Positions 24,024-32,467 of a stretch of 64,000 bases of DNA are shown one piece after another. This stretch comes from Streptomyces sp. SID13726 (lineage in GTDB: Bacteria; Actinomycetota; Actinomycetes; Streptomycetales; Streptomycetaceae), in the NCBI RefSeq assembly GCF_010548375.1, contig NZ_JAAGLY010000023.1, positions 62,001-126,000 of the forward strand, read 5' to 3'. Position 1 is the stretch's first letter. Each line of letters starts with the position of its first letter. A program made the translations under genes and the position numbers. Under the pieces are notes generated by a model, which searched no databases, was not told where the DNA came from, and was given only the letters and a program-made list of their open reading frames with translations.

Positions 24024-26363
24024 GTGACAGACAGACCCTGGACGTTCAGAACGGCGGCGACCATCGTGGCCCTCGCCGCGGCCTCGGCCACGTTCTCGAC
24101 GTTCGCCGTGGCGCAGGCCGCCGACAGGTCCGCGGAGACCCCCGCGGTGGACCGGCAGGACCCGCAGCCGGCGAAGGCCCGGGAGCACGACTTCGACGGC
24201 CCGCTGACCAAGACCCTTCAGGCGCAGCGCCAGGAGGCGCTCGACCAGGTCATATCCGGCGCCGCCACGGTGCGGAACCGTGACGGCTCCAAGGTGGTCG
24301 AGCTCAAGAGCCGCAAGGGTGACAGCAAGTACGTCGAACTCGGCCGGGAGAAGACCGACCGGATCTTCACGATCCTGGTGGAGTTCGGCGACCAGGTCGA
24401 CCCGCGCTACGGCGGCACGGCCGGCCCGCTGCACAACCAGATCGCCAAGCCGGACCGCAAGGTGAACAACAGCACCGCCTGGCAGGCCGACTACAACCAG
24501 GCCCACTTCCAGGACCTGTACTTCGGCGACGGCAACGCCTCGGTCAAGTCCTACTACGAGAAGCAGTCCTCGGGCCGCTACTCGGTCGAGGGCGAGGTCA
24601 CCGACTGGGTCAAGGTCCCCTACAACGAGGCCCGTTACGGCTCCAACGACGCCGCGACCGGCGCCTGGTACGCGGTCCAGGACGGCGTCGACGCCTGGGT
24701 CGCCGAGCGCGAGGCCGCCGGGGACACCGCCGCCGAGATCGCCGCGGAACTGGCCGAGTTCGACCAGTGGGACCGCTACGACTTCGACGGCGACGGCGAC
24801 TTCAACGAGCCCGACGGCTACATCGACCACTTCCAGATCGTGCACGCCGGCGAGGACGAGTCCGCGGGCGGCGGCGCCCAGGGCGCGGACGCCATCTGGG
24901 CGCACCGCTGGTACGCGTTCGGCACCGACGTCGGCGCCACCGGCCCCTCCGGGAACAAGCTCGGCGGCACCCAGATCGGCGACACCGGCGTCTGGGTCGG
25001 CGACTACACCATCCAGCCGGAGAACGGCGGACTCGGCGTCTTCGCCCACGAGTACGGCCACGACCTCGGCCTGCCCGACGAGTACGACACCTCCGGCGGC
25101 GGCGAGAACTCCACCGGCTTCTGGACGCTGATGTCCTCCGGCTCCTGGCTCGGCACCGGCAAGGACTCCATCGGCGACCTGCCCGGCGACATGAACGCGT
25201 GGGACAAGCTCCAACTGGGCTGGCTCGACTACGACGTGGCCAAGGCGGGCAAGCGCTCCACCCACAAGCTGGGTGTCGCGGAGTACAACACCAAGAACCC
25301 GCAGGCGCTCGTCGTGCAGCTGCCCGACAAGACGGCCACCCTCGATGTGGTGGCTCCGGCGCAGGGTGCCACCCAGTGGTGGAGCGGACGCGGCAACGAC
25401 CTCCGCAACACGCTGACCCGCCCGGTCGACCTGACCGGCAGGTCTGCGGCCTCACTGACTCTCGACGCCTGGTGGGACATAGAGAGGAACTACGACTACC
25501 TCTACACGGAGGTCTCCACCGACGGCGCCAACTGGACACCCGTCGACGGCGTTTCGGCCGACGGCACCGCCATTGCGCGCGACGGCAGCGGCAAGCCCGC
25601 GCTCACCGGCTCGGTCGACGCCCCGCAGAAGCTGACCTACTCGCTCGACGCCTACGCGGGCCAGAAGATCAGCCTGCGCTTCCGCTACCAGACCGACGGC
25701 GGCACGGTCCTCAAGGGCTTCACCGCCGACGAGATCACGGTGACCGCCGACGGCGCGCCCCTCTTCTCCGACAACGCCGAGTCCCTGGACGCCGCTTGGG
25801 CCACCAAGGGCTTCCGCCGCATCGGCGCCTCCTTCACCGGCGACTACCCGCAGTACTACCTCGCCGAGAACCGCCAATACGTGTCGTACGACAAGGTGTT
25901 GAAGGTCGGTCCCTACAACTACGGCTTCTCCACGACCCGTCCGGGCTGGGTGGAGCACTACGCCTACCAGAACGGCCTGTTGATCTGGAAGTGGGATGCC
26001 TCCCAGCTGGACGACAACACCAGCGAACACCCCGGCGAGGGCCTGATCCTGCCGGTCGACTCGCACCCGACCGCCCTCAAGTGGTCCGACGGCACGCTGA
26101 TGCGCAACCGCATCCAGGCCTACGACTCCACGTTCAGCTGGTACCCGACGGACTCGATCACGCTCCACAAGAACGACGTGGCGACGCGGATCAAGGGCAA
26201 GCCGGGCGTCCCGGTCTTCGACGACGGACGGTCGGCGTACTACGACCCGAGCAACCCGCTCGCGGGTGTCAAGATCACTGACACCAACACGCGGATCGCG
26301 ATCGTCAACGAGCCCCTGAGCGGCTCGACGATCACGCTCAAGGTCGGACCTTCGGTCAAGTAA
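24024..26363 (+). CDS. secreted M6-family metalloprotease (immune inhibitor A type)
   Basis: A 779-residue exported zinc protease. An N-terminal signal peptide of about 36 residues (hydrophobic core IVALAAASATFSTFAVA, ending AQA) leads to a propeptide and the M6 catalytic domain with HEYGHDLGLPDE at about residues 342-353. A MAM/carbohydrate-type beta domain follows from about residue 470. The GTG at 24024 is preferred because AAAGGGGAG lies eight bases upstream; the GTG at 24015 would overlap that element. M6 enzymes degrade host or environmental protein. It is a single gene with its own terminator. Confidence 0.9.
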   Translation: MTDRPWTFRTAATIVALAAASATFSTFAVAQAADRSAETPAVDRQDPQPAKAREHDFDGPLTKTLQAQRQEALDQVISGAATVRNRDGSKVVELKSRKGDSKYVELGREKTDRIFTILVEFGDQVDPRYGGTAGPLHNQIAKPDRKVNNSTAWQADYNQAHFQDLYFGDGNASVKSYYEKQSSGRYSVEGEVTDWVKVPYNEARYGSNDAATGAWYAVQDGVDAWVAEREAAGDTAAEIAAELAEFDQWDRYDFDGDGDFNEPDGYIDHFQIVHAGEDESAGGGAQGADAIWAHRWYAFGTDVGATGPSGNKLGGTQIGDTGVWVGDYTIQPENGGLGVFAHEYGHDLGLPDEYDTSGGGENSTGFWTLMSSGSWLGTGKDSIGDLPGDMNAWDKLQLGWLDYDVAKAGKRSTHKLGVAEYNTKNPQALVVQLPDKTATLDVVAPAQGATQWWSGRGNDLRNTLTRPVDLTGRSAASLTLDAWWDIERNYDYLYTEVSTDGANWTPVDGVSADGTAIARDGSGKPALTGSVDAPQKLTYSLDAYAGQKISLRFRYQTDGGTVLKGFTADEITVTADGAPLFSDNAESLDAAWATKGFRRIGASFTGDYPQYYLAENRQYVSYDKVLKVGPYNYGFSTTRPGWVEHYAYQNGLLIWKWDASQLDDNTSEHPGEGLILPVDSHPTALKWSDGTLMRNRIQAYDSTFSWYPTDSITLHKNDVATRIKGKPGVPVFDDGRSAYYDPSNPLAGVKITDTNTRIAIVNEPLSGSTITLKVGPSVK

Positions 26364-26388
26364 AAGTAAAAGAGCAGGTCAGAAGCGT

Positions 26389-26421
26389 ATCGGCGGCAAC
26401 CCCTGGCGGGTTGCCGCCGAT
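26389..26421 (+). terminator. terminator after the M6 protease
   Basis: A 14-bp perfect stem with a five-base CTGGC loop lies about 25 bp past the protease stop and is followed by CGTGTTT. Confidence 0.8.
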
Positions 26422-26494
26422 CGTGTTTAGGTGCGTGCTGTGGCTTCGTTATTGACACCGACATCGACACCGACGCACACGGGGGTGTGACCGC

Positions 26495-26839
26495 ATGGCC
26501 GCAGGAGGTTTCTGCAAGCTGCCGAACGGCACGGTCGTGGTGGCGCTGCACCTGCCCCGGCCGCCCGCCGCGGGCTGCGGCAGCGTGCGGGTTCTCGTCC
26601 ACGCCCAGAACCGGGCGCGCGCCCTGACCAGGCTGCGCAACCTCGGTCTGCGCGCGGTCTACCTGCGGGGCAACGCCGAGCCCCCGACGCCGGACGAGAT
26701 CACGGCCGTACTCCACCATCCGGACGGGCTGATATGGCGTACGGCACCTGACAACGCTGTCGCGCCCGGCCCGGAGCCGGCCACGGAGCTGTGGCACCCG
26801 ATCAGGTCACTGCTGAGGAGGCCGGCGGCACCGGCGTAG
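26495..26839 (+). CDS. conserved actinobacterial protein of unknown function
   Basis: A 114-residue soluble protein with no domain I recognise. It contains a beta-rich first half (GTVVVALHLPRP, SVRVLVHAQN) and the segment TRLRNLGLRAVYLRGNAEPP. ATG 26495 is the first start after the protease terminator. It converges with pncA, with a stem-loop between them. No function is assigned. Confidence 0.6.
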   Translation: MAAGGFCKLPNGTVVVALHLPRPPAAGCGSVRVLVHAQNRARALTRLRNLGLRAVYLRGNAEPPTPDEITAVLHHPDGLIWRTAPDNAVAPGPEPATELWHPIRSLLRRPAAPA

Positions 26840-26855
26840 ATCTCGGATCTCTCCG

Positions 26856-26876
26856 CGGCGGAGGATTCTTCCGCCG
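26856..26876. terminator. short stem-loop between convergent genes
   Basis: CGGCGGA and TCCGCCG form a 7-bp stem around GGATTCT in the 46-bp gap between the unknown 114-residue gene and pncA. A weak bidirectional terminator is likely. Confidence 0.5.
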
Positions 26877-26885
26877 TCACGGCCC

Positions 26886-27473
26886 CTAGACGACCGGCTT
26901 GCCCGAGAGTTCCACGCCCGCGTCCCGCATCTCCTCGATCGCCCGCTCGGTCGTCTCCTCGGCGACGCCCGCGGTGAGGTCGAGGAGGACCTGGGTGCGG
27001 AAGCCCTCGCGGGCCGCGTCCAGCGCGGTGGCCCGTACGCAGTGGTCCGTGGCGATCCCGACCACGTCCACCTCGGAGACGTCCCGCGTGCGCAGCCAGT
27101 CGGCCAGCGTGACGCCGTTCTCGTCGGCCCCCTCGAACCCGCTGTAGGCGGCCGCGTACGCCCCCTTGTCGAAGACCGCGTCGATGGCCCCCGACGCCAC
27201 GGCCGGCGCGAAGTTCGGATGGAACCCCACGCCCTCGGTCCCGGCGACGCAGTGCGCGGGCCAGGAGTGCACGAAGTCGGGGTTGTCGGCGAAGTGCCCG
27301 CCGGGCGCGATGTGGTGGTCCCGGGTGGCCACCACATGCTGGTAGCCGGAGCCCGCCGCCTGCCCGATCAGCTCGGTGACGGCGGCGGCCACATCGGCAC
27401 CCCCCGCCACCGCGAGGCTGCCCCCTTCGCAGAAGTCGTTCTGCACGTCAACGACGATCAAGGCGCGGCGCAT
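26886..27473 (-). CDS. pncA: nicotinamidase
   Basis: A 195-residue isochorismatase-fold amidohydrolase that converts nicotinamide to nicotinic acid in NAD salvage. The catalytic triad is visible as D9 (VVDVQNDF), Lys in VFDKGAY and Cys in TDHCVRAT, and the metal ligands fit the Asp-His pattern (RDHHIAPGGHF). It lies 75 bp downstream of nicotinate phosphoribosyltransferase on the same strand, the next enzyme of the pathway, so the two probably act together. Confidence 0.93.
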   Translation of the reverse strand: MRRALIVVDVQNDFCEGGSLAVAGGADVAAAVTELIGQAAGSGYQHVVATRDHHIAPGGHFADNPDFVHSWPAHCVAGTEGVGFHPNFAPAVASGAIDAVFDKGAYAAAYSGFEGADENGVTLADWLRTRDVSEVDVVGIATDHCVRATALDAAREGFRTQVLLDLTAGVAEETTERAIEEMRDAGVELSGKPVV

Positions 27474-27548
27474 GTGGGTGTCCTTCGACTATGAGGTGAA
27501 CTTACGAGCCTAGAGACTTCGGCGGCACTGCGGGAGGGCGCACCCGCA

Positions 27549-28895
27549 TTAGCTACCCGAGCGCCCCTGCACATACTCCGTCGGAAGGACCGGCTCCCCG
27601 CGCGACAACTGCGTCGCCGACAACGGCAGGTTGGCCCGCGCGGCCGTATGCCGGTCGCGTACGACGTCCAGCGGCTCGCGTGCGACGACCTCGCCGCCCT
27701 TGACCAGCTCGACGAGGAGCTGCCGGTCCGCGAGCGCGGGCGGCACCACGCCGGTGCCGACCACCTCGGCCTCCGCGATCCCCTCGGCGTCCAGCCGCCG
27801 CGCGGCCCACTTGCGGCCACCGACCGAGCTCTTGCCGCCGGACGACTTCTTCGCCACCGGCACCAGCGGGGCCTTCGGGTCGGCGGACTCGGCGCGCGCG
27901 ACCAGCTTGTAGACCATCGAGCAGGTGGGATGCCCGGACCCGGTCACCAGCTGGGTGCCGACGCCGTACGCGTCCACCGGGGCCGCGGCCAGCGAGGCGA
28001 TGGCGTACTCGTCGAGGTCGGAGGTGACGATGATCCGGGTCCGCTTCGCGCCCAGCTCGTCCAGCTGCTGGCGGACCCGGTGGGCGACCAGCAGCAGGTC
28101 ACCGGAGTCGATGCGCACCGCGCCCAGCTCGGGCCCGGCCACCTCCACGGCCGTACGGACGGCCTCGGCGACGTCGTACGTGTCGACCAGCAGGGTGGTG
28201 TTCCGGCCCAGCGAGTCGACCTGGGCCTGGAAGGCGTCGCGCTCGTGGTCGTGGAGGAGGGTGAAGGCGTGGGCGGAGGTGCCGACCGTGGGGATGCCGT
28301 AGCGGAAGCCGGCGGCGAGGTCGGAGGTGGTGGCGAAACCGCCGACGTAGGCGGCGCGGGCGGCGGCCACGGCGGACAGCTCGTGGGTGCGGCGGGCGCC
28401 CATCTCGATCAGGGGCCGGTCCCCGGCGGCCGAGGACATCCGGGAGGCGGCCGCGGCTATCGCGGAGTCGTGGTTGAGGATCGAGAGGATCACGGTCTCC
28501 AGCAGCACGCACTCGGCGAAGGAGCCCTCCACGCGCATGACCGGCGAGCCCGGGAAGTACACCTCGCCCTCGGGGTAGCCCCAGATGTCACCGCTGAAGC
28601 GATAGGTCGCGAGCCAGTCGAGGGTCTCCTCGTCCACGATGTTCCGCTCCCGCAGGAAGCCGAGGACGTCCGCGTCGAAGCGGAAGTTCTCCACCGCGTC
28701 CAGCACCCGGCCGGTGCCCGCGACGACGCCGTAGCGCCGCCCCTCCGGCAGCCGCCGGGTGAAGACCTCGAACACGCTGCGCCGCTCGGCGGTACCCGCC
28801 TTCAGGGCGGCCTGCAGCATCGTGAGCTCGTACTGGTCCGTGAAGAGCGCCGTCGAGGGAACGTCCACCGGCAGCCCAAGGTCCGCTGTGTTCAT
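27549..28895 (-). CDS. pncB: nicotinate phosphoribosyltransferase
   Basis: A 448-residue type II phosphoribosyltransferase that makes nicotinate mononucleotide from nicotinate and PRPP. Family landmarks include TDQYELTMLQAAL near the N-terminus, the active-site region YFPGSPVMRVEG and IDSGDLLLVAHRV in the barrel. ATG 28895 (MNTADLG) is chosen; the open frame extends far upstream into clpS. It is divergent from clpS by 58 bp, the same arrangement as Rv1330c and Rv1331 in M. tuberculosis, and feeds nicotinate made by pncA. Confidence 0.93.
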   Translation of the reverse strand: MNTADLGLPVDVPSTALFTDQYELTMLQAALKAGTAERRSVFEVFTRRLPEGRRYGVVAGTGRVLDAVENFRFDADVLGFLRERNIVDEETLDWLATYRFSGDIWGYPEGEVYFPGSPVMRVEGSFAECVLLETVILSILNHDSAIAAAASRMSSAAGDRPLIEMGARRTHELSAVAAARAAYVGGFATTSDLAAGFRYGIPTVGTSAHAFTLLHDHERDAFQAQVDSLGRNTTLLVDTYDVAEAVRTAVEVAGPELGAVRIDSGDLLLVAHRVRQQLDELGAKRTRIIVTSDLDEYAIASLAAAPVDAYGVGTQLVTGSGHPTCSMVYKLVARAESADPKAPLVPVAKKSSGGKSSVGGRKWAARRLDAEGIAEAEVVGTGVVPPALADRQLLVELVKGGEVVAREPLDVVRDRHTAARANLPLSATQLSRGEPVLPTEYVQGRSGS

Positions 28896-28953
28896 AACAA
28901 CGGATGCTACCCCAGTTCGCGTCAGTGTGACGATTTGTGGGGTGCGTGGCAGC

Positions 28954-29271
28954 ATGGGCCGTGTGACGTCACCCGCTCCCGTAGAGATCGAACGCACCGA
29001 GTCGGCGGAAGAGGTCTTCGCCGTCCCCGAGCCGGACGTCCCCTGGGTCACCATCGTCCACAACGACCCGGTCAACCTCATGAGCTACGTGACCTACGTC
29101 TTCCAGACGTACTTCGGCTACCCGAAGGACAAGGCCACCAAGCTGATGATGGACGTCCACCACAAGGGCCGGGCGGTCGTCTCCAGCGGCAGCCGCGAGG
29201 AGATGGAACGCGACGTCCAGGCCATGCACGGCTACGGCCTGTGGGCCACCCTCCAACAGGACCGGAAGTAG
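28954..29271 (+). CDS. clpS: ClpS adaptor of the ClpAP/ClpCP protease
   Basis: A 105-residue N-degron adaptor. The ClpS core starts at about residue 25 with VTIVHNDPVNLMSYVTYVFQ, the ligand-binding motif that recognises bulky N-terminal residues, and continues through MMDVHHKGRAVVSSG. It delivers substrates to the Clp unfoldase in the cytoplasm. ATG 28954 is used, though GTG 28963 is also possible. The next gene (DUF2017) is 12 bp downstream, a conserved actinobacterial pair. Confidence 0.92.
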   Translation: MGRVTSPAPVEIERTESAEEVFAVPEPDVPWVTIVHNDPVNLMSYVTYVFQTYFGYPKDKATKLMMDVHHKGRAVVSSGSREEMERDVQAMHGYGLWATLQQDRK

Positions 29272-29283
29272 CGAATCCCCTCC

Positions 29284-29886
29284 ATGCCAGGAATCTTCGA
29301 ACCGATCCCCGGCGGCGGCGCGGCCGTCGCGCTCGACGATGTCGAGATCTCCATCATCCGGTCGCTGGCCGTCCAGCTGCTGGAGCTCATCGGGCCCGGG
29401 CCCGCCGAGGACGCGCCGGACGACCCGCTCGCCGAGCTCTTCGCGGAGGGGCCGAGCGAGCCGCCGTCCGATCCGGTGCTGAAGAGGCTGTTCCCGGACG
29501 CCTACAGCGACCCCGAGGGCACCCCGCAGGCCAAGGAGGCCGAGGAGCAGCGGGCGTACTCCTCGGAGTTCCGCCGCTACACCGAGAACGACCTGCGGGC
29601 CGGCAAGCGGGAGACCGCCCTCGCGGTGATCCGCACCCTGGACGCGCTGAACTCCGCCGGTGAGGGCGGGGCGGTGCTCAAGCTGTCGACCGAGGAGTCC
29701 CGGCAGTGGCTGGGCGCGCTCAACGACCTGCGGCTCGCCATCGGCTCCCGGCTCGACATCGCCGACGAGGAGGACACCGACCTCCTCTACCGGCTCCCGG
29801 ACGAGGACCCGCGCAAGCCGATGGTGATGGCGTATCTCTGGCTCGGCGGCCTCCAGGAGACCCTCGTCTCGACGCTTATGCCGTGA
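29284..29886 (+). CDS. DUF2017 protein linked to ClpS
   Basis: A 200-residue soluble protein of the DUF2017 family. It is alpha-helical and acidic, with the conserved LSTEESRQWLGALNDLRLAIGSRLDI and a C-terminal DLLYRLP...YLWLGGLQETL. It follows clpS by 12 bp. The pair is conserved widely in actinobacteria (Rv1331-Rv1332), which suggests a link to N-degron proteolysis. No biochemical function is established that I know of. Confidence 0.85.
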   Translation: MPGIFEPIPGGGAAVALDDVEISIIRSLAVQLLELIGPGPAEDAPDDPLAELFAEGPSEPPSDPVLKRLFPDAYSDPEGTPQAKEAEEQRAYSSEFRRYTENDLRAGKRETALAVIRTLDALNSAGEGGAVLKLSTEESRQWLGALNDLRLAIGSRLDIADEEDTDLLYRLPDEDPRKPMVMAYLWLGGLQETLVSTLMP

Positions 29887-30211
29887 GATGTGACGGTTCT
29901 GTGTTCGCTCAGAGGACGCTCAAATCCGGATAACGATCACGTCACCGCGCTGACGGCATTCGCTCGCCCCGGAGCCCCTTTGTCCGCTTCTTCCTGTGGT
30001 CTGCGCCACATGCCGCCCGGGTGATCATCATTACGGCCGTGATAGATCTTCACGACCGCCCGGCGAACACCACCCGCATGTTCGCCCGGGTGCGCCACCG
30101 AGCCGGTCATCGCCGGCCAGGCACTTCGCTCCATTCAGTCCGGGGGGATCGAGATCCGGTCCGAGGCCGACGAGAGGCCCGGTTCGGTATGGAGAAAGGC
30201 GCATCACGGAT
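29887..30211. other. 325-bp intergenic leader of the amino-acid permease
   Basis: No gene is visible. An inverted repeat with 8-bp arms, GGCGAACA and TGTTCGCC, lies at 30062-30086 around nine bases. A GATC-flanked segment (about 30022-30050) is the most AT-rich part and could hold the promoter. An AGAAAGG about 14 bases before the permease ATG is the likely RBS. Confidence 0.55.
30062..30086. promoter_or_regulatory. inverted repeat upstream of the permease
   Basis: GGCGAACA (30062-30069) and TGTTCGCC (30079-30086) flank nine bases. Flanking CCGG/CCGGG bases could extend the stem by several pairs with a bulge. It may be an operator or a leader hairpin. Confidence 0.4.
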
Positions 30212-31651
30212 ATGACCTCCGCTCAGGTCGAAGAAGGCTCGGGGACCGCCCCGAACCAGTCGGAAGAGGGATACGAGCGCGGGCTCGGCAGCCGCCAGGT
30301 CCAGATGATCGCGATCGGCGGCGCCATCGGCGTCGGCCTCTTCCTGGGAGCCGGGGCGAACATCGCCAAGGCCGGCCCCAGCCTCATCTTCATGTACGCC
30401 CTCGCGGGCGTGATCATCTTCTTCATCATGCGGGCGCTCGGCGAGCTCCTGCTCTACCGCCCGGTCTCGGGCTCCTTCGCCGAGTACTCCCGCGAGTTCC
30501 TCGGCCCGTTCTTCGGCTACTTCACCGGCTGGACGTACTGGCTGATGTGGGTCGTCACCGGCATGGCCGAACTCACGGCCGCCGCGATCTACGTCAACTA
30601 CTGGTTCCCGGCCGTGCCGCAATGGGTTACCGCCCTGGTCTTCCTGGTGATCCTCTTCGGGGTCAACCTGATCTCGGTGAAGGTCTTCGGCGAGCTCGAG
30701 TTCTGGTTCTCGATGGTCAAGGTCACCGCCCTGATCGGCATGATCGTCATCGGCCTCGGCGTGCTCACCTTCGGCTTCAGCTCGGCCGGCGACACCGCCG
30801 CGGTTTCCAACCTGTGGGCCTTCGACGGCTTCTTCCCCAAGGGCGTCGGCTCGTCCCTGATGACCCTCCAGGGCGTCATGTTCGCCTACCTCGCCGTCGA
30901 GCTGGTCGGCGTCACCGCGGGCGAGTCGGAGGACCCGGAGAAGACCCTCCCCAAGGCCATCAACACCCTGCCGTGGCGGATCGCCCTCTTCTACGTCGGT
31001 GCGCTCACCGTCATCCTCTGCGTCGTGAAGTGGACCGAGTTCGCCCCGGGCGTCTCGCCGTTCGTCGAGGCCTTCGCGAAGATCGGCATCCCGGCCGGCG
31101 CCGGCATCGTCAACTTCGTCGTCCTCACCGCGGCCCTGTCCTCCTGCAACTCCGGCATGTACTCCACCGGCCGCATGCTGCGGAACCTGGCCGACAGCGG
31201 CGAGGCCCCGGCCGTGTTCAAGCGGCTGTCCGCCACCAAGGCGCCCGCGTTCGGCATCACCGTCTCGGTCGTGTTCATGGGTATCGGCGTGATCCTGAAC
31301 TACGTCGTCCCCGAGAAGGCCTTCGGATACGTCACCTCGGTCGCCACCGCGGCGGGCATCTGGACCTGGCTGATGATCCTGATCAGCCACGTCCTCTACC
31401 GCCGCGCGGTGGTCGCGGGCCGCCTGCCCGCCTCCTCCTTCCCGGCGCCGGGCGGCTCGGTCTGCTCGTACATCGCGATCGTGTTCCTGCTCTTCGTGAC
31501 GGGCCTCATCGCGTACGACGCCGACTCCCGTGTCTGTCTGTACGTGATGGCGGGCTGGGCGGCGGCTCTCGGGGTGGGCTGGGCCGTCCTGAAGTCCCGG
31601 AACCCGGGGATCACGGACCGGCCGGAGCCGGAGTTCGAGAAGGTCGGATAG
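30212..31651 (+). CDS. amino-acid permease of the AAT/GABA-permease type
   Basis: A 479-residue 12-segment APC transporter. The first helix has the classic AIGGAIGVGLFLGAG motif with IAKAGPSLI following, and the helix-6 region reads TAGESEDPEKTLPKAI, as in GabP, LysP and AroP. ATG 30212 is selected over an upstream in-frame start. Mid-length loops are typical for this subfamily. Proton-driven uptake of an amino acid is likely; substrate not assignable. It interrupts the otherwise conserved clpS to mec gene order. Confidence 0.88.
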   Translation: MTSAQVEEGSGTAPNQSEEGYERGLGSRQVQMIAIGGAIGVGLFLGAGANIAKAGPSLIFMYALAGVIIFFIMRALGELLLYRPVSGSFAEYSREFLGPFFGYFTGWTYWLMWVVTGMAELTAAAIYVNYWFPAVPQWVTALVFLVILFGVNLISVKVFGELEFWFSMVKVTALIGMIVIGLGVLTFGFSSAGDTAAVSNLWAFDGFFPKGVGSSLMTLQGVMFAYLAVELVGVTAGESEDPEKTLPKAINTLPWRIALFYVGALTVILCVVKWTEFAPGVSPFVEAFAKIGIPAGAGIVNFVVLTAALSSCNSGMYSTGRMLRNLADSGEAPAVFKRLSATKAPAFGITVSVVFMGIGVILNYVVPEKAFGYVTSVATAAGIWTWLMILISHVLYRRAVVAGRLPASSFPAPGGSVCSYIAIVFLLFVTGLIAYDADSRVCLYVMAGWAAALGVGWAVLKSRNPGITDRPEPEFEKVG

Positions 31652-31686
31652 GTCGTCGTCCGGCCGCGGGCCGGTGGGGGCTGATC

Positions 31687-31706
31687 GCGCAGCTCCCCGC
31701 GCCCCT
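31687..31706. repeat. dispersed GC-rich element, copy 1 (inverted orientation)
   Basis: GCGCAGCTCCCCGCGCCCCT is the complement of the repeat core found at 48358, 53191 and 53309, with one substitution. It lies in the gap after the amino-acid permease. Confidence 0.6.
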
Positions 31707-31781
31707 GAGGAGTCGTCCGGCATGTGGGCTGCTTCGTACCGTTCCTCGGTACGGGGCAGCCCTCTGCTTATCCTTTTCCGC

Positions 31782-32204
31782 ATGCTGACCATCACCCAGG
31801 CCCTCGTCGACCAGATCGTCGCGCACGCGCGCAAGGACCATCCCGACGAGGCGTGCGGAGTCGTCGCGGGCCCGGCCGGCTCGGACCTCCCGGAGCGCCT
31901 CATCCCGATGCTCAACGCGGCGATGTCCCCGACCTTCTACGAGTTCGACTCCGGTGACCTGCTCAAGCTCTACCGCGAGATGGACGACCGCGACGAGGAG
32001 CCGGTGGTGATCTACCACTCCCACACCGCGACCGAGGCCTACCCCTCCCGCACGGACATCTCCTACGCCAACGAGCCCGGCGCCCACTACGTCCTCGTCT
32101 CCACCGCGGACACCGACGGCCTCGGCGACTTCCAGTTCCGCTCGTACCGGATCGTGGAAGGCGAGGTCACGGAGGAGGAGGTCACGGTCGTAGAGGCGTA
32201 CTGA
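31782..32204 (+). CDS. mec: JAMM-family CysO-peptidase (Mec-type)
   Basis: A 140-residue zinc metalloprotease of the MPN/JAB1 family. The metal and catalytic residues fit HxH(x7)SxxD: H79, H81, S89 and D92 in YHSHTATEAYPSRTD, with E23 (DEACGVV) as the upstream glutamate. In Mycobacterium, Mec releases cysteine from the CysO-cysteine adduct. It sits 263 bp upstream of cysO and cysM, the same order as Rv1334-Rv1336. Here it may also trim the two residues that follow Gly-Gly in CysO. ATG 31782 is chosen over an in-frame upstream start in the repeat. Confidence 0.9.
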   Translation: MLTITQALVDQIVAHARKDHPDEACGVVAGPAGSDLPERLIPMLNAAMSPTFYEFDSGDLLKLYREMDDRDEEPVVIYHSHTATEAYPSRTDISYANEPGAHYVLVSTADTDGLGDFQFRSYRIVEGEVTEEEVTVVEAY

Positions 32205-32244
32205 TCTCGCAATTCGGTCAGAATTCATCCAGCATGCGAGATCA
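32202..32244. promoter_or_regulatory. inverted repeat at the mec stop codon
   Basis: TGATCTCGC (starting in the mec TGA, 32202-32210) pairs with GCGAGATCA (32236-32244). A second small stem AATTC/GAATT lies inside. It may terminate mec transcription or act as an operator for the leader promoter that follows. Confidence 0.5.
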
Positions 32245-32271
32245 CACTCCGGGACCCTGACCGGGAATCGA

Positions 32272-32277
32272 TACGAT
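32272..32277 (+). promoter_or_regulatory. candidate minus-10 box of the cysteine leader
   Basis: TACGAT lies six bases before the ATG of the leader peptide. At standard spacing transcription would begin at or within a base of the ATG, making the peptide leaderless. I see no good minus-35 box. Confidence 0.4.
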
Positions 32278-32283
32278 GAGCCC

Positions 32284-32379
32284 ATGGTTCTGAACGACGT
32301 GAGCATCGAGGCGCCGAGCGTGCTGCTCGTGGCGCGGCTGCACGTCGACCTGTGCAGGCTGAACAGCGCCATCTGTTGA
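32284..32379 (+). CDS. cysteine-containing leader peptide of the cysO-cysM operon
   Basis: A 31-residue open frame ending LHVDLCRLNSAIC and then TGA. The core LLVARLHVDLCRL and the final cysteine codon beside the stop match the family annotated in Streptomyces genomes as putative leader peptides of sulfur-assimilation operons. The Cys codons are the expected sensors of charged tRNA-Cys. It starts six bases after a TACGAT promoter box and has no Shine-Dalgarno, so it is probably leaderless. A GC-rich hairpin (32411-32430) lies between it and cysO. Attenuation is inferred. Confidence 0.75.
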   Translation: MVLNDVSIEAPSVLLVARLHVDLCRLNSAIC

Positions 32380-32410
32380 CGTTCCCTGCCGCCGTACGGC
32401 CGTGAGCCGC

Positions 32411-32430
32411 GGCGCGCGTCGTCGTGCGCC
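32411..32430 (+). promoter_or_regulatory. hairpin between leader peptide and cysO
   Basis: GGCGCGCG and CGTGCGCC pair over 8 bp (one G-U pair) around a TCGT loop. It lies 32 bases after the leader stop codon and 38 bases before cysO. It has no U-tract, so control of translation or Rho-dependent termination fits better than an intrinsic terminator. Confidence 0.45.
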
Positions 32431-32467
32431 CACCGACCAGAACACTTCCCGACAGGAGCCCGCAACC

